A program made the translations under genes and the position numbers. A stretch of DNA of 64,000 nt from Clostridium celatum DSM 1785 (GTDB lineage Bacteria; Bacillota; Clostridia; Clostridiales; Clostridiaceae), in contig NZ_KB291618.1 of the NCBI RefSeq assembly GCF_000320405.1, positions 1-64,000 of the forward strand, read 5' to 3'. The notes beneath the pieces are model-generated. The model saw nothing but the letters and a program-made list of their open reading frames with translations, did no database searches and was not told the DNA's origin. Positions 35,178-44,397 of this stretch are shown here, piece by piece (the first letter of the stretch is position 1; every line of letters starts with the position of its first letter).

Positions 35178-35410
35178 ATCCTTCTACCTCCTTTTTGCCA
35201 AGGCATTGAACCATTATAATATTTATCTGATATATAAAGTTGTAATTGTCCATCTAAACTACTTAATCTTTTAAATACACTTCTTTGAGCTTCTTCTTGT
35301 TGTTTACTTGTTTGTTTAAAAGGACATTCATCACCTAAACAAATATCAACTACTAATCTTTTGCATTTATTCTTTCTAACTTTATTTACACATATATCTC
35401 TTAATTCCAT
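35174..35410 (-). CDS. Small phage protein of unknown function
   Basis: A 78-residue basic protein. The N-terminal half has a short Cys pair region, CKRLVVDICLGDECPF, that might bind metal; the second half is helical (QEEAQRSVFKRLSSLDGQLQ) and ends with MPWQKGGRRI. Small proteins like this commonly precede the late sigma-like regulator in clostridial phages. Overlaps that gene by four bases. Function not recognised. Confidence 0.6.
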   Translation of the reverse strand: MELRDICVNKVRKNKCKRLVVDICLGDECPFKQTSKQQEEAQRSVFKRLSSLDGQLQLYISDKYYNGSMPWQKGGRRI

Positions 35411-35430
35411 ACCTTCTATACCTCCTTAAT

Positions 35431-35787
35431 TTAGCATACTTTTTTATTTAAATTAATACTTACAGAAAGTATTTCATTAAGTTTTGTACTGTCTTCTTCT
35501 TTAAGCTGACCTATAACATTTAATATTTGCCCCTTACATATTGTTAAAACCTGCTCTGCTAATATTGTGCTATCATATTTTAAGCAACTATAATCTTTTT
35601 TATATAATTCATGATGTGTAGGAAGTTCCTTTTTATGTTTTCCTGTTATAGGAACTACTATTGTTGTGGTAGAAAACTTATTACCTACATCATTTTGAAT
35701 AACCACTGCTGGCCTTCTTCCACTTTGAACACATCCTTGGTTTTGGCCAAAGTCCACCATTATAATACTATCTCTATAAATCTCCAT
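35431..35787 (-). CDS. PemK/MazF-family toxin-like protein without antitoxin
   Basis: A 118-residue MazF/PemK fold protein: IYRDSIIMVDFGQNQGCVQS, the conserved GRRPAVVIQND, TTIVVPITGKHKKELPTH with the usual Thr-bearing strand, and LAEQVLTICKGQIL. Family members are ribonucleases that cleave mRNA at short sites. No MazE-like gene precedes it: the upstream neighbour is the SNF2 helicase, with which it overlaps by 14 bases. So either the antitoxin lies elsewhere, or this phage-borne protein has lost toxicity or been repurposed. Confidence 0.85.
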   Translation of the reverse strand: MEIYRDSIIMVDFGQNQGCVQSGRRPAVVIQNDVGNKFSTTTIVVPITGKHKKELPTHHELYKKDYSCLKYDSTILAEQVLTICKGQILNVIGQLKEEDSTKLNEILSVSINLNKKVC

Positions 35788-37133
35788 CTTTTATACCCCC
35801 GATTCTTGCTTTAACAGCATTAATTAAATTTTCTTGTCCACATTGTTTTCTTTGAAGAGCTTTCATTACTTCTTCATCTATAGTTCCTTTAGAAACAATG
35901 TGATGAATAACTACTGTATCTTTCTGTCCCTGTCTCCATAGTCTTGCATTAGCTTGTTGGTAAAGCTCTAAACTCCAAGTTAGTCCAAACCATATAATTG
36001 TTGAACCTCCAGCTTGAAGATTTAACCCATGTCCTTTTGCTGCTGGATGTGCTATCGCTATTTGAATTTTTACCTTCATTCCATTTTGATATATCTTTAC
36101 TAGTTGAAATTTCTGTAACCTTAAATTTTTTAGATATTCTTTCTTTATCATGTTTATAAGCATAAAATACTAATACTGGTTTTCCATTAGCTGCCTCAAT
36201 TAAATCTTCTAAACCTTCTAACTTTTTATTATGAATTATCTTTGTTTCCTTCAGCTCATCATAAACTGCTCCATTTGCCATTTGAAGTAATTTATTAGAT
36301 AGTGCTGCTGCATTAACTGCATCTATGTCTCCATCAGCTAACGGTAAAATCATATCTTTTTCTAATCTTTTATAAAGTTTCTTTTCCTCTTCTGACATTT
36401 TCACATGAACTACATTATCTATTCTTTCTGGCATATCTAAATAATCACAAGCCTTCATACTGACACAAATATCAGCTATTCTTTTATAAATTTCTTCTTC
36501 AGCACCTTCTCTAGGTTTATAACTAAATATTACTTGAGCATTTCTTTTATCAGGAATAAAAAAGTCATTTCTATAATTACTAATAAATCTTCCTAACCTT
36601 TGCCCCATATCAATTAAGTTTATTTGACTCCATAAATCCATTAAAGTATTTGGTGCTGGAGTTCCTGTAAGCCCAACTATTCTTTTTACCTTTGGTCTAA
36701 TTTTTCTAAGAGCTTTAAACCTTTTTGAAGAAGAGGATTTAAAACTTGAAAGTTCATCAATGACTATCATGTCAAAATCAAAGTCATAATTATTACAAAG
36801 CCATTCTACATTTTCACGATTTATTATGTAGATATCAGCTTTATCAAATAGAGCCATTCTTCTTTCTTTTTCTGAACCTAAAACTTTTGAAATTTTAAGA
36901 CCTTTAAGATGATCCCATTTTTCACACTCTTTACTCCAAGTATCTTGAGCTACTCTTAATGGAGCTATAACTAATACTTTACTTATTTCAAAATAATCAA
37001 ATAACAAACTCCATAAACTTGTTAAAGTTATTACTGTTTTTCCAAGTCCCATATCTAAAAGTAAGGCACATGCTGAATTATTTATAATAAAATCCTGTGC
37101 ATACTTTTGATATTCATGAGGTACATATTTCAT
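35774..37133 (-). pseudogene. SNF2-family DEAD/DEAH helicase with a single-base frameshift
   Basis: Two overlapping frames together make one phage SNF2 helicase of about 453 residues. The first part has Walker A LLDMGLGKTVITL, DELSS at motif II and VGLTGTPAPNTLMDLW. The second carries KGHGLNLQAGGSTIIWFGLT and the final RLWRQGQKDTVVIHH motif VI. The break is at a run of five T (36067-36071, A on the coding strand): removing one base gives WNEGK-IQIAIAHPAAKGHG in one frame. It may be a true mutation, a homopolymer sequencing error, or programmed slippage. ATG at 37133 is eight bases from GGAGG. It overlaps VRR-NUC upstream and the MazF-like gene downstream. Confidence 0.8.
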
Positions 37134-37395
37134 CAAGTACACCTCCAATCTTTTCTTTACTATCTATGCAATAAACTAAAAATCCTAATGATTCTAATTG
37201 TCTTTTTCTCAATATTTGAAAAGGTCTCATTTCTTTTCCTGGTGCTTTAAGTTCTACAAAAGCAAGTTTTCCATCTTTCATTAAAACTAGCCTATCTGGC
37301 ACACCTGCCATTCCTGGTGATACAAACTTAAATGCTATCCCTCCACGTTTCTTAACTTCCTTAGTTAAAGCTTTTTCAACTTCCCTTTCTCTCAT
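37114..37395 (-). CDS. VRR-NUC domain nuclease
   Basis: A 93-residue stand-alone VRR-NUC (PD-(D/E)XK) nuclease: REREVEKALTKEVKKRGG, GMAGVPDRLVL with the catalytic Asp, and FVELKAPGKEMRPFQ with the E-x-K. Similar small nucleases accompany SNF2 helicases in phage replication blocks and are thought to process branched DNA. ATG at 37395 follows AAAGGGGTATTT. Overlaps the helicase start by about 20 bases. Confidence 0.88.
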   Translation of the reverse strand: MREREVEKALTKEVKKRGGIAFKFVSPGMAGVPDRLVLMKDGKLAFVELKAPGKEMRPFQILRKRQLESLGFLVYCIDSKEKIGGVLDEICTS

Positions 37396-37410
37396 AAATA
37401 CCCCTTTCAT

Positions 37411-37649
37411 ATTAGGTGGAACAATTAAGGGAACAATGGTCTAAAAAACCCTTACGCGTGTATATATACGTAACATGTACTATTATTACTTATATATATA
37501 TTATTTATCTCATAGGAGATTTTCTTGTTCCACTGTTCCTATACCCTTGCTTAACCCTTTAAAATACTAACTTCTTTACTGAAACACTACCTTAGTACAA
37601 GCTAACGCATATACCCACTGTTCCTTTTAATTTTGGAACACAATATTTC
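37411..37649. other. Non-coding region with repeated GGAAC/GTTCC motifs: possible replication origin
   Basis: About 240 bases without a gene, between the helicase-primase and nuclease genes. GGAACA/TGTTCC words recur at 37418-37436, 37524-37540 and 37617-37640 in both orientations. An AT-rich tract with the palindrome GTATATATAC (37460-37469) lies between. Origins of phage replication often sit near the replicative helicase and contain iterons; operator function is an alternative. Confidence 0.35.
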
Positions 37650-40016
37650 TTATTTTCCATTTTCAACTCTCATAAAAGCTCTTTGCTTATTATAAATAGG
37701 AAATCTTGTAGTGCCACTTTTAGTCCCGTTGTATGGTTTCCAATTTTCTAATCTAGACATTATTGATGTTATTTCATAAGAATCTGCTTTCTTTAAACTT
37801 GCAGAATCTTTACCAAAACATTCACACCAAATTTCCATACTACAAACAAGTTCTCTCTTTTTAGTACCTACTAAAGCTGCACCAAAGTCATTAGCACTTA
37901 AGAAATTTCTTCTTTCATAAAGACTCATAGTATCCCAATTATCTGGTAATAACTTTTCAAGATATTCTCTAACTAATCCTTCTCTATCATCACTTTCCAT
38001 AGCATCTGCCTGCTGTGCTATAGCAATTTGAGCTTCATCTCCTTTTAAGAATAAATCCTCGCCTTGCTTATATATAAATAATACTTCTGCCCATACTTGA
38101 TCTACCTCTGTTAAATCCCATGCTTTCTTTGAACTGTCTCCACTTACTCTAACGGGCCAGAACCTTCTATTTCCTGTGATATCTCTTAAGAATCCTGTTT
38201 CACTATTTGTTGTCCCTACAATAACACACTGCCTTGGATGACTTTCCACATTAACTCCATAGCTTGCCCTATATTTATCATCTGTTCTTGAAACAAAAGA
38301 TTTAACTGTTTCAACATCAGTTTTCTTTATACCTGCAAGCTCTCCAAGCTCTAAAAGCCAATAACCCTGTAGCTTTTCTGCTGCTGCCTTATCACGCATA
38401 TCACCTAAAGTTAAACTATCAGAAAACCACCCTTTACCTAACCTTGAAAAGAAAGTACTTTTCCCTATACCTTGTGGTCCATTTAAAATTAATACACTAT
38501 CAAACTTAGTACCTGGCTCATAAATTCTAGCTACAGCTGCCACTAAAGTTTTTCTAATAACAGCTTTAGAGTATTCATTATCATCTGCTCCTAAATACTC
38601 TATTAAAAGCATATCTACTCTTTTAATCCCATCCCACTCTTCTAAATTATTTAGATATTCTTTTACAGGATGATATGCTCTTTCAGCTGCAACTGATATT
38701 AATGCTTCCTTTAATTTAGCAGGTGACCATATACCATAACTTCTATCAAAATATACTTTTAAAGCTGCCATATCAGAATCATTCCAACCTACTTTAATTT
38801 GCTTCCAAGGTAACTCTTCTTTCACATCAATCCCATCTCTATGCTGGTTGTAAGCTATACCCTTTAACATCTCATCATTTTTCATAATAAGTACTAGGTT
38901 CTGTAGCTCTGGTTTTATATTTCCATTCTTGTCTACAGTAAGTTTTTGTTGCCATTGCCCATCTTCTACTACATCAAACTCTGACTTTGCCTTTTCCATT
39001 TTTTCATTTATTAATTGCTTTTTAACCTCTTCATCCTTCATCCAAAACTCCTGCATAGCCTTAAAGGATGGAAGTTTAGTTGGTGTAGTTCCTTCTTCAC
39101 ACTCGCCATCTAAATCGCTAAACTTATGAATTCTAACTAAGTCAAAAGCATTGCATAACTTATTACAAGCTTTATCACTGGCATGATGTGAAAAAGAAAA
39201 TTTATTATCATAAACAACTACACCTGCTGATGAATCTGCTGGAATATAATCATACCTACCTTCTATTAAACTTGGCTTATAAGTATCACTTAAAAATTTA
39301 TCAATAGCTGCTTCAATAGTATATGTCCTACAAAAAGCACCTATCATCCCTTCCTTTTCCAAAGGATCTGCTTGCTTTGAGATATTATTCTTTATGACCT
39401 TATGTTGCCTTGAAGATACTGGCCATTCACTACTATCTCTCCAATCTTTATATCTTGATAGCACCTTGTCTGGGTCTAACAACTCTCCATCTTGGTCTTC
39501 AAAAACAAACTCTCCATCATAAGAAGTTGATGGCCAATACATAAGTCGTGTTGCTTCATAGGTAGTATCATCAAATTGATCTATTCCAATATCTGAAGCT
39601 ATTAACCTAGAAACTGCTGTATACTCATCTGAACTTACATTTCTAGCTAAAGGTATGATTAATCTAAGTCGTGGTTTTTCTGAAGTGTGTTTATGAGTAG
39701 AATATATACAACATCTAAATCCATAAAACATAGTTATTTCGTCCCATAAGCTAGAACTTGCATAATCTAAATCTAAAGTAAGCATGGACCTGTATTCTAC
39801 AAATCCACTTTTACGTTTTCCATCTCTTAACTCTCCTGCTACAAATCCACCTATATCTTTGACTTCATCCTGTTTATTTTTAGGCAGCTTCCTAAACTCA
39901 TCCATAGTTTCAGTAGTTACCTTTGTACTACTTGCCATAACTAAAAAATTGTCCCAGGTAATATCTATGTTCTTCCACACTGTATCTTTTCTTGAATTAG
40001 CTACTGCAATTTTCAT
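37650..40016 (-). CDS. Virulence-associated E (VapE)-family replicative helicase/primase
   Basis: A 788-residue protein. The N-terminal part (about 1-300) resembles the bifunctional primase-like region found with VapE (YRSMLTLDLDYAS, IYSTHKHTSEKPRLRLIIPL). The C-terminal VapE ATPase has Walker A LNGPQGIGKSTFFSRLG, then WLLELGELAGIKKTDVETVK (Walker B region), FVSRTDDKYRASYG and CVIVGTTNSETGFLRDITGN. It should unwind and prime phage DNA. ATG at 40016 has better spacing from AGAGAGG than the GTG at 40028. Confidence 0.88.
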   Translation of the reverse strand: MKIAVANSRKDTVWKNIDITWDNFLVMASSTKVTTETMDEFRKLPKNKQDEVKDIGGFVAGELRDGKRKSGFVEYRSMLTLDLDYASSSLWDEITMFYGFRCCIYSTHKHTSEKPRLRLIIPLARNVSSDEYTAVSRLIASDIGIDQFDDTTYEATRLMYWPSTSYDGEFVFEDQDGELLDPDKVLSRYKDWRDSSEWPVSSRQHKVIKNNISKQADPLEKEGMIGAFCRTYTIEAAIDKFLSDTYKPSLIEGRYDYIPADSSAGVVVYDNKFSFSHHASDKACNKLCNAFDLVRIHKFSDLDGECEEGTTPTKLPSFKAMQEFWMKDEEVKKQLINEKMEKAKSEFDVVEDGQWQQKLTVDKNGNIKPELQNLVLIMKNDEMLKGIAYNQHRDGIDVKEELPWKQIKVGWNDSDMAALKVYFDRSYGIWSPAKLKEALISVAAERAYHPVKEYLNNLEEWDGIKRVDMLLIEYLGADDNEYSKAVIRKTLVAAVARIYEPGTKFDSVLILNGPQGIGKSTFFSRLGKGWFSDSLTLGDMRDKAAAEKLQGYWLLELGELAGIKKTDVETVKSFVSRTDDKYRASYGVNVESHPRQCVIVGTTNSETGFLRDITGNRRFWPVRVSGDSSKKAWDLTEVDQVWAEVLFIYKQGEDLFLKGDEAQIAIAQQADAMESDDREGLVREYLEKLLPDNWDTMSLYERRNFLSANDFGAALVGTKKRELVCSMEIWCECFGKDSASLKKADSYEITSIMSRLENWKPYNGTKSGTTRFPIYNKQRAFMRVENGK

Positions 40017-40173
40017 ATCTACTATCACCTCTCTCTAATCTTAATTTAATTTTCTCCAATCCCTTTTTTGCTCCAACTAAATCTCCTGACAAGGCTTGAC
40101 CTCTTAATGTCTTTATTATCTGTCTAGGTAAGTAACCTCTGTACTTACCTAGTTCTTTTATAAATACCTGCAC
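39997..40173 (-). CDS. Small phage protein (58 residues) between polymerase and VapE
   Basis: An open frame of 58 codons starting at GTG (40171-40173), ten bases after AAAGGA at the polymerase stop, and ending inside the VapE start region (TAA at 39997-39999). The product begins MQVFIKELGKYRGYLPRQII and continues TLRGQALSGDLVGAKKGLEK, a compact basic helical protein. It fills the only gap in a tightly packed replication operon and overlaps VapE by 20 bases, so it is probably real. Function unknown. Confidence 0.65.
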   Translation of the reverse strand: MQVFIKELGKYRGYLPRQIIKTLRGQALSGDLVGAKKGLEKIKLRLERGDSRYENCSS

Positions 40174-40179
40174 CTCTCA

Positions 40180-42120
40180 TCAATCCTTTCTATAATATTC
40201 ACATTCAAATCCATCAGCTCTAAGTGGTAACCCCTTTGCCCATTCTGGAGCTATAGCCATAACATCACAAACTTCCTTTAGTGAACCTTCACCTATTGGT
40301 GTTTCTACTATAATTTCATCATGCACATGCATAACTATTTCATACCCTTTTTTATCTACATTAATCATAGCTTCTGCTAATAAATCTCTTGCAATTGCTT
40401 GAACTATATTCTCTACTAACTTAGGACCATAAGTTTCTATAAGCTCCCACTTCTTAGTTGCACCTATGCCTTCATAGGTAATTCCTTCTCTACCAAACTT
40501 GTTAGTTTCTAGTCTTGGTTTTATATAAGATAAATTTCTTCCTGAAGGTAAAGTAATAAACATTATTCCTCTTTCATAGAAGATTTCAATTTTACCTACT
40601 ACTTCACAGCCTTTTTCCTTTACAACTTTAATTGCAGCTTTGTCTATATCCCACCATAACTTTGTAATATTAGGATTGGCCTGTCTCCATGCAGCAACTA
40701 ATCCTTGAAGCTCATCTTCTTTAACTCCCATATCTAAGGCTCCCATAGCTGTAAGTGCTCCAACAGAACCACCATAACCAAGTGCCAGCTCTGAAATCTT
40801 CCCCTTCTGCCTTAAAGGTGAAGTCTTTGTTATCTCCTCAATAGGTACTCCAAACATCTGACTAGCACTGGCTTCATATATCTTTCCATGAGAATTAAAC
40901 ACATCAAGCCTCCACTTTTCACCTGCAAGCCAAGCTATAACTCTAGCTTCAATAGCACTAAAATCTGCCACTATAAACCTATTGTTTTCCTTTGGTATAA
41001 AAGCTGTTCTGATAAGCTCTGATAAAACCTGTGGTACATTATCAAATAATATTTCTAAAGTCTCAAACTCTCCATCTTTAACTAAATCACGTACTAAAGT
41101 TAAATCCTTCAAATGATTTTGAGGTAAGTTCTGAACCTGAACTAATCTACCAGCCCAACGCCCTGTTCTATTAGCACCATAAAATTGAAGTAATCCTCGT
41201 ACTCTTTTATCTGGACATAATGCTCGTTCTATAGCCTCATACTTTTTAACAGAAGTCTTTGAAAGTTGAGCTCTTAAATTAAGTAATCTTTGCACATCTT
41301 CCTCTGAATCTTTAGCTAAATCTGCTACTGACTTTTTAGATAAAGATTCTACTTCTACTCCATTTTCTAAAAGCCACTGCTTAAGCTGCAATACTGAATT
41401 AGGATTTTCAAGTCCTGTTAACTTTTTAGCTTCTGCATAAGTATCTTCTTTATGGAGATTGTCACACTCTATAGCTTTTTTAACTAACTGTGTATCTATA
41501 AGAACACCTCTATCATTGATTTCTTGATCCAACACATAAATCTCTTGCTCACTATTTATGATTGGATACCTATCAAGCTTTTTACGTATTGCTTTTTCAA
41601 CTTCTACATCTTGTGCACAGTACCGTTTATACGTACACCAGCGTTCAATTGAATGATGTGGATAATTTCTAGTTCTTTCTCCATTAGACTTTGTAGGTTT
41701 ACAAGGCATTGAAAAATACCTAATTAAATCTTTACCTTCCTTCATTTTTTGCTTTTGCAATCCTAAAACTTGTGCAACTCCATCTAAAGATAAAGGTAAT
41801 CCTAAACTTGCAGCTTGCACTGCTGTGCATCTCCATGACTTCGCTGATAATCTTTTATTAAGAAATTTTGATAAACATACTCTTTCAAAATTTGCATTAA
41901 ATGCTGTTTTAATAATATTTTCATCTTCCAGCGCTACAATAATTTCATTAGGTAAAGTTTCTCCTGATGCTAAATCTATAACCTTTACTTCATCGTTATT
42001 AAAAGAGTAAGCAAATAATAATATTTCAAATTTAGGTGAAGTGGTGTATGCATAAACACCACTTCTGATTAAATCTATATCACTATAAGTTTCTATATCT
42101 ATAGCTAATGTTTTCTGCAT
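40180..42120 (-). CDS. Phage DNA polymerase (family A)
   Basis: A 646-residue DNA polymerase I-like enzyme. The 3'-5' exonuclease domain starts at TLAIDIETYSDIDL (D-x-E) and includes a conserved YCAQDVEVE (Exo III). The polymerase domain has motif A FIVADFSAIEARVIAWLAGE, motif B region ISELALGYGGSVGALTAMG and motif C MHVHDEIIVE. There is no 5'-3' exonuclease. GAGG precedes the ATG. It copies phage DNA together with the neighbouring SSB-like and nuclease proteins. Confidence 0.93.
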   Translation of the reverse strand: MQKTLAIDIETYSDIDLIRSGVYAYTTSPKFEILLFAYSFNNDEVKVIDLASGETLPNEIIVALEDENIIKTAFNANFERVCLSKFLNKRLSAKSWRCTAVQAASLGLPLSLDGVAQVLGLQKQKMKEGKDLIRYFSMPCKPTKSNGERTRNYPHHSIERWCTYKRYCAQDVEVEKAIRKKLDRYPIINSEQEIYVLDQEINDRGVLIDTQLVKKAIECDNLHKEDTYAEAKKLTGLENPNSVLQLKQWLLENGVEVESLSKKSVADLAKDSEEDVQRLLNLRAQLSKTSVKKYEAIERALCPDKRVRGLLQFYGANRTGRWAGRLVQVQNLPQNHLKDLTLVRDLVKDGEFETLEILFDNVPQVLSELIRTAFIPKENNRFIVADFSAIEARVIAWLAGEKWRLDVFNSHGKIYEASASQMFGVPIEEITKTSPLRQKGKISELALGYGGSVGALTAMGALDMGVKEDELQGLVAAWRQANPNITKLWWDIDKAAIKVVKEKGCEVVGKIEIFYERGIMFITLPSGRNLSYIKPRLETNKFGREGITYEGIGATKKWELIETYGPKLVENIVQAIARDLLAEAMINVDKKGYEIVMHVHDEIIVETPIGEGSLKEVCDVMAIAPEWAKGLPLRADGFECEYYRKD

Positions 42121-42133
42121 ACACTATACCTCT

Positions 42134-42670
42134 TTAGCTTAAGAAGTCTTCGTCTTCAAAAGTTGAAAACTCATTTTCTGCTTTAGTACGTCCACTTAAT
42201 GACTCTCCATCAGCTAACTTTTGTAGATTACCAAGTCCACAAGCAATTCCTTTATTACCATTTGAATTGAATGCATAAAAAGTTATACTTGCTCTTCCAT
42301 AGCACCCACTATAAACTTCACTCTGGTCTAATATAGGCTTAACATTTTTATCTACTATTTGAGGCTTGTCCTTACTGTTTGCGTTAATAAAATAGCTGTT
42401 CTTATAAGCTTCGTCATCAGGTCTATCGATATCTCCATCCCTTAATGGAGTTTTTAAGTTAGACGGCACTCTTCCACCAAACTTAGCTTTACCTTCTTGC
42501 TTTGCAGCTTCTATAGCAGCTTTAACTTCATTAACTGTCTTTGTATCTGCCTTTGGTATTATTAATGAAACTGAATACTTTTCATCTCCACCATTGATTG
42601 ATTTTGGCTCCCACACATTTGCATATGAGAATCTTGCCTTACCCGTTATAACCTTTGTATTGTTTTCCAT
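42134..42670 (-). CDS. DUF2815 single-stranded DNA-binding-like protein
   Basis: A 178-residue protein of the DUF2815 family: GKARFSYANVWEPKSINGGD, KYSVSLIIPKAD, KTPLRDGDIDRPDDEAYKNS and SGCYGRASITFYAFNSNGNK. It has an OB-fold character like phage T7 gp2.5, with an acidic tail (EFSTFEDEDF) typical of single-strand DNA-binding proteins. It lies between the polymerase and a DUF2800 nuclease, consistent with a replication or recombination role. Confidence 0.85.
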   Translation of the reverse strand: MENNTKVITGKARFSYANVWEPKSINGGDEKYSVSLIIPKADTKTVNEVKAAIEAAKQEGKAKFGGRVPSNLKTPLRDGDIDRPDDEAYKNSYFINANSKDKPQIVDKNVKPILDQSEVYSGCYGRASITFYAFNSNGNKGIACGLGNLQKLADGESLSGRTKAENEFSTFEDEDFLS

Positions 42671-43804
42671 TTATATTTCCTCCTTAAAATCAGCAGCTGC
42701 TGTGTTATTTATTTTTATTTCTTTTCTTTTATCTGAACTAGGAACTAATGTTGGCTTACCTTCTGGTCTTTCTATTAATGTTCCTAGAATTTCATTAAAC
42801 TTCTTTTTGCCTATTAACTTTTCCATAGCTGTTATTCCTAAAAGTGATTTAGAATAAATATCTGTTATTCCGTTATCTTCACAAACTTTTATAACAGTCT
42901 TTTCATCCTTATATTTACGATTAGCTCTACCCTGAACTAACTTAAATCCTGGCCATTGTTTTCCTTCATTAATTGCTAGATGTAACGCAAAATTATGAAT
43001 ATCATTAGCCCATGTTGATAATCTATCAGATATAAATAACACATCTGCTATTTCTTCATCAGTTAATAAATCCGGCTTCTTAAATTCATACTTAGCTGCA
43101 TCTAAAAATTCTTCTGCTCTTGCTCTACAGTTATGTCTAACTCTACAGAATCTACAATGTTCCCCTGAAAGAAACTCACCTTCACCTTTAAAAGCTAAAT
43201 CAGCCCTTGGTTTCAATTCATTCTCTGCCCAACTTAATAAATCTTCTGTTAACATCTCATAGGTAGATATACTTTCAAGTCTAGGTTGTACAATAGTCAT
43301 TCTTACTTTTTTGATGTCATAAAGACTATCAAATAAGTTTAGAGCACCTATAGCATAAAGCTTCATTTGTGGATTATCTTCTGCTGAAACTGCAACACCT
43401 CTTCCATACTTAAGGTCCATTATATCCAAATTTTCATCTGCAACTATTAAAAGGTCTCCTGTACCAAATCCCTCTGTCACATAGCATGAGTAATCTAGCC
43501 TTTGCTCTATTAATATCACTGGATCTTTACAGCTTATCCTAACTTCATCAATAAGTTCAGTTGCAAAGTTCACATAAACATCTGTATATTGCTCTAACTC
43601 TTCACTATCAAATTCACTAACTGGTCTTTCAGTTTTAGTACCAATATAATCTCTTAATTTGTATTCTGATAACTCATGAGCTGCTGTACCTTCTGCTGCA
43701 AATACACTACTTGTATTTTCTTCATGCTCTTCAAGCCTTGCAGATGGTGGACAATGCAACCACTTATGTGAAGCTGAAGCAGATAATAATGCATGCTTGG
43801 CCAT
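42671..43804 (-). CDS. DUF2800 Cas4/RecB-like nuclease
   Basis: A 377-residue DUF2800 protein. The N-terminus SASASHKWLHCPPSARLEE and AAEGTAAHELSEYKLRDYIG are family marks. A PD-(D/E)XK core follows (FGTGDLLIVADENLDIMDLK), then a four-Cys cluster region CRFCRVRHNCRA like Cas4/AddB exonucleases that carry an iron-sulphur cluster. It likely makes recombinogenic ends during phage replication. The ATG overlaps the preceding stop (TAATG). Confidence 0.85.
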   Translation of the reverse strand: MAKHALLSASASHKWLHCPPSARLEEHEENTSSVFAAEGTAAHELSEYKLRDYIGTKTERPVSEFDSEELEQYTDVYVNFATELIDEVRISCKDPVILIEQRLDYSCYVTEGFGTGDLLIVADENLDIMDLKYGRGVAVSAEDNPQMKLYAIGALNLFDSLYDIKKVRMTIVQPRLESISTYEMLTEDLLSWAENELKPRADLAFKGEGEFLSGEHCRFCRVRHNCRARAEEFLDAAKYEFKKPDLLTDEEIADVLFISDRLSTWANDIHNFALHLAINEGKQWPGFKLVQGRANRKYKDEKTVIKVCEDNGITDIYSKSLLGITAMEKLIGKKKFNEILGTLIERPEGKPTLVPSSDKRKEIKINNTAAADFKEEI

Positions 43805-44175
43805 TATAAAACCTCCGCTAATTCAAGAATCTCTTTATAATTCCATGGATGAATATCAGTTAGCTTATTAACTCCATATTTTTTAATAAGCTCCTTAACT
43901 TCTGCCTGCTTTCCATTCTTAGATTTTGTAGCTAATACTTTTCTAACTTCTTCAAGTGTTATAGTTTTTTCAGCTGCTTCTTCTTTATTTTCATTAACTT
44001 CTTTTTCTTTAATAGCTTCCTCTACCTTAGGCTCAATTTCTTTTACTTCAACATTCTCTTCTATAACAGAAGAAAGACTTGCTCCTAAATTCACCTTAGG
44101 TAATGCTTCTGCTAAAGCTAATATTGCAGCCATAATATGTGGCGATTCCACTGTTATTTTCACGTTAATATCCAT
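43804..44175 (-). CDS. Small acidic phage protein with C-terminal repeat domain
   Basis: A 123-residue protein. It begins MDINVKITVESPHIMAAILAL, has a highly charged linker rich in Glu/Lys (about 45-75), and ends with a helical domain (EVRKVLATKSKNGKQAEVKE, then LIKKYGVNKLTDI) related to the adjacent 60-residue protein. ATG at 44175 follows AGAGGAG; the longer frame would overlap that neighbour. Such proteins are common just ahead of DUF2800 genes in clostridial phages. Function unknown. Confidence 0.65.
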   Translation of the reverse strand: MDINVKITVESPHIMAAILALAEALPKVNLGASLSSVIEENVEVKEIEPKVEEAIKEKEVNENKEEAAEKTITLEEVRKVLATKSKNGKQAEVKELIKKYGVNKLTDIHPWNYKEILELAEVL

Positions 44176-44197
44176 AGTATTCACTCCTCTTAAATTT

Positions 44198-44380
44198 TTA
44201 TAGTTTTTTTGCTTCTTGAATAAAATCAAAATAATCTTTCTCATCCAGTTCAATCAGCTTTCCAGCATTATACTTATTCAACAGATTTTTTATCTTATGT
44301 GCTTTTCCTTCTCTGCTTTTTTCATCTAAAATATTACTTATCATATTGATAGTTATTGTTTTAGAATTTAACTCATCCAC
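44198..44380 (-). CDS. Small phage protein, paralogue of the neighbouring C-terminal domain
   Basis: A 60-residue helical protein. Its segment ITINMISNILDEKSREGKAH followed by KIKNLLNKYNAGKLIELD aligns with the C-terminal domain of the next gene (ITLEEVRKVLATKSKNGKQA...LIKKYGVNKLTDI), suggesting tandem duplication. GTG start, eight bases from AGGAGG. Function unknown. Confidence 0.6.
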   Translation of the reverse strand: MDELNSKTITINMISNILDEKSREGKAHKIKNLLNKYNAGKLIELDEKDYFDFIQEAKKL

Positions 44381-44397
44381 TCTTTCTCCTCCTTTCC

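Noticed and set aside
37560-37640. Possible extra small gene between VapE and VRR-NUC
   Set aside because: No frame with start, ribosome binding site and reasonable length on either strand; the repeats explain the region better.
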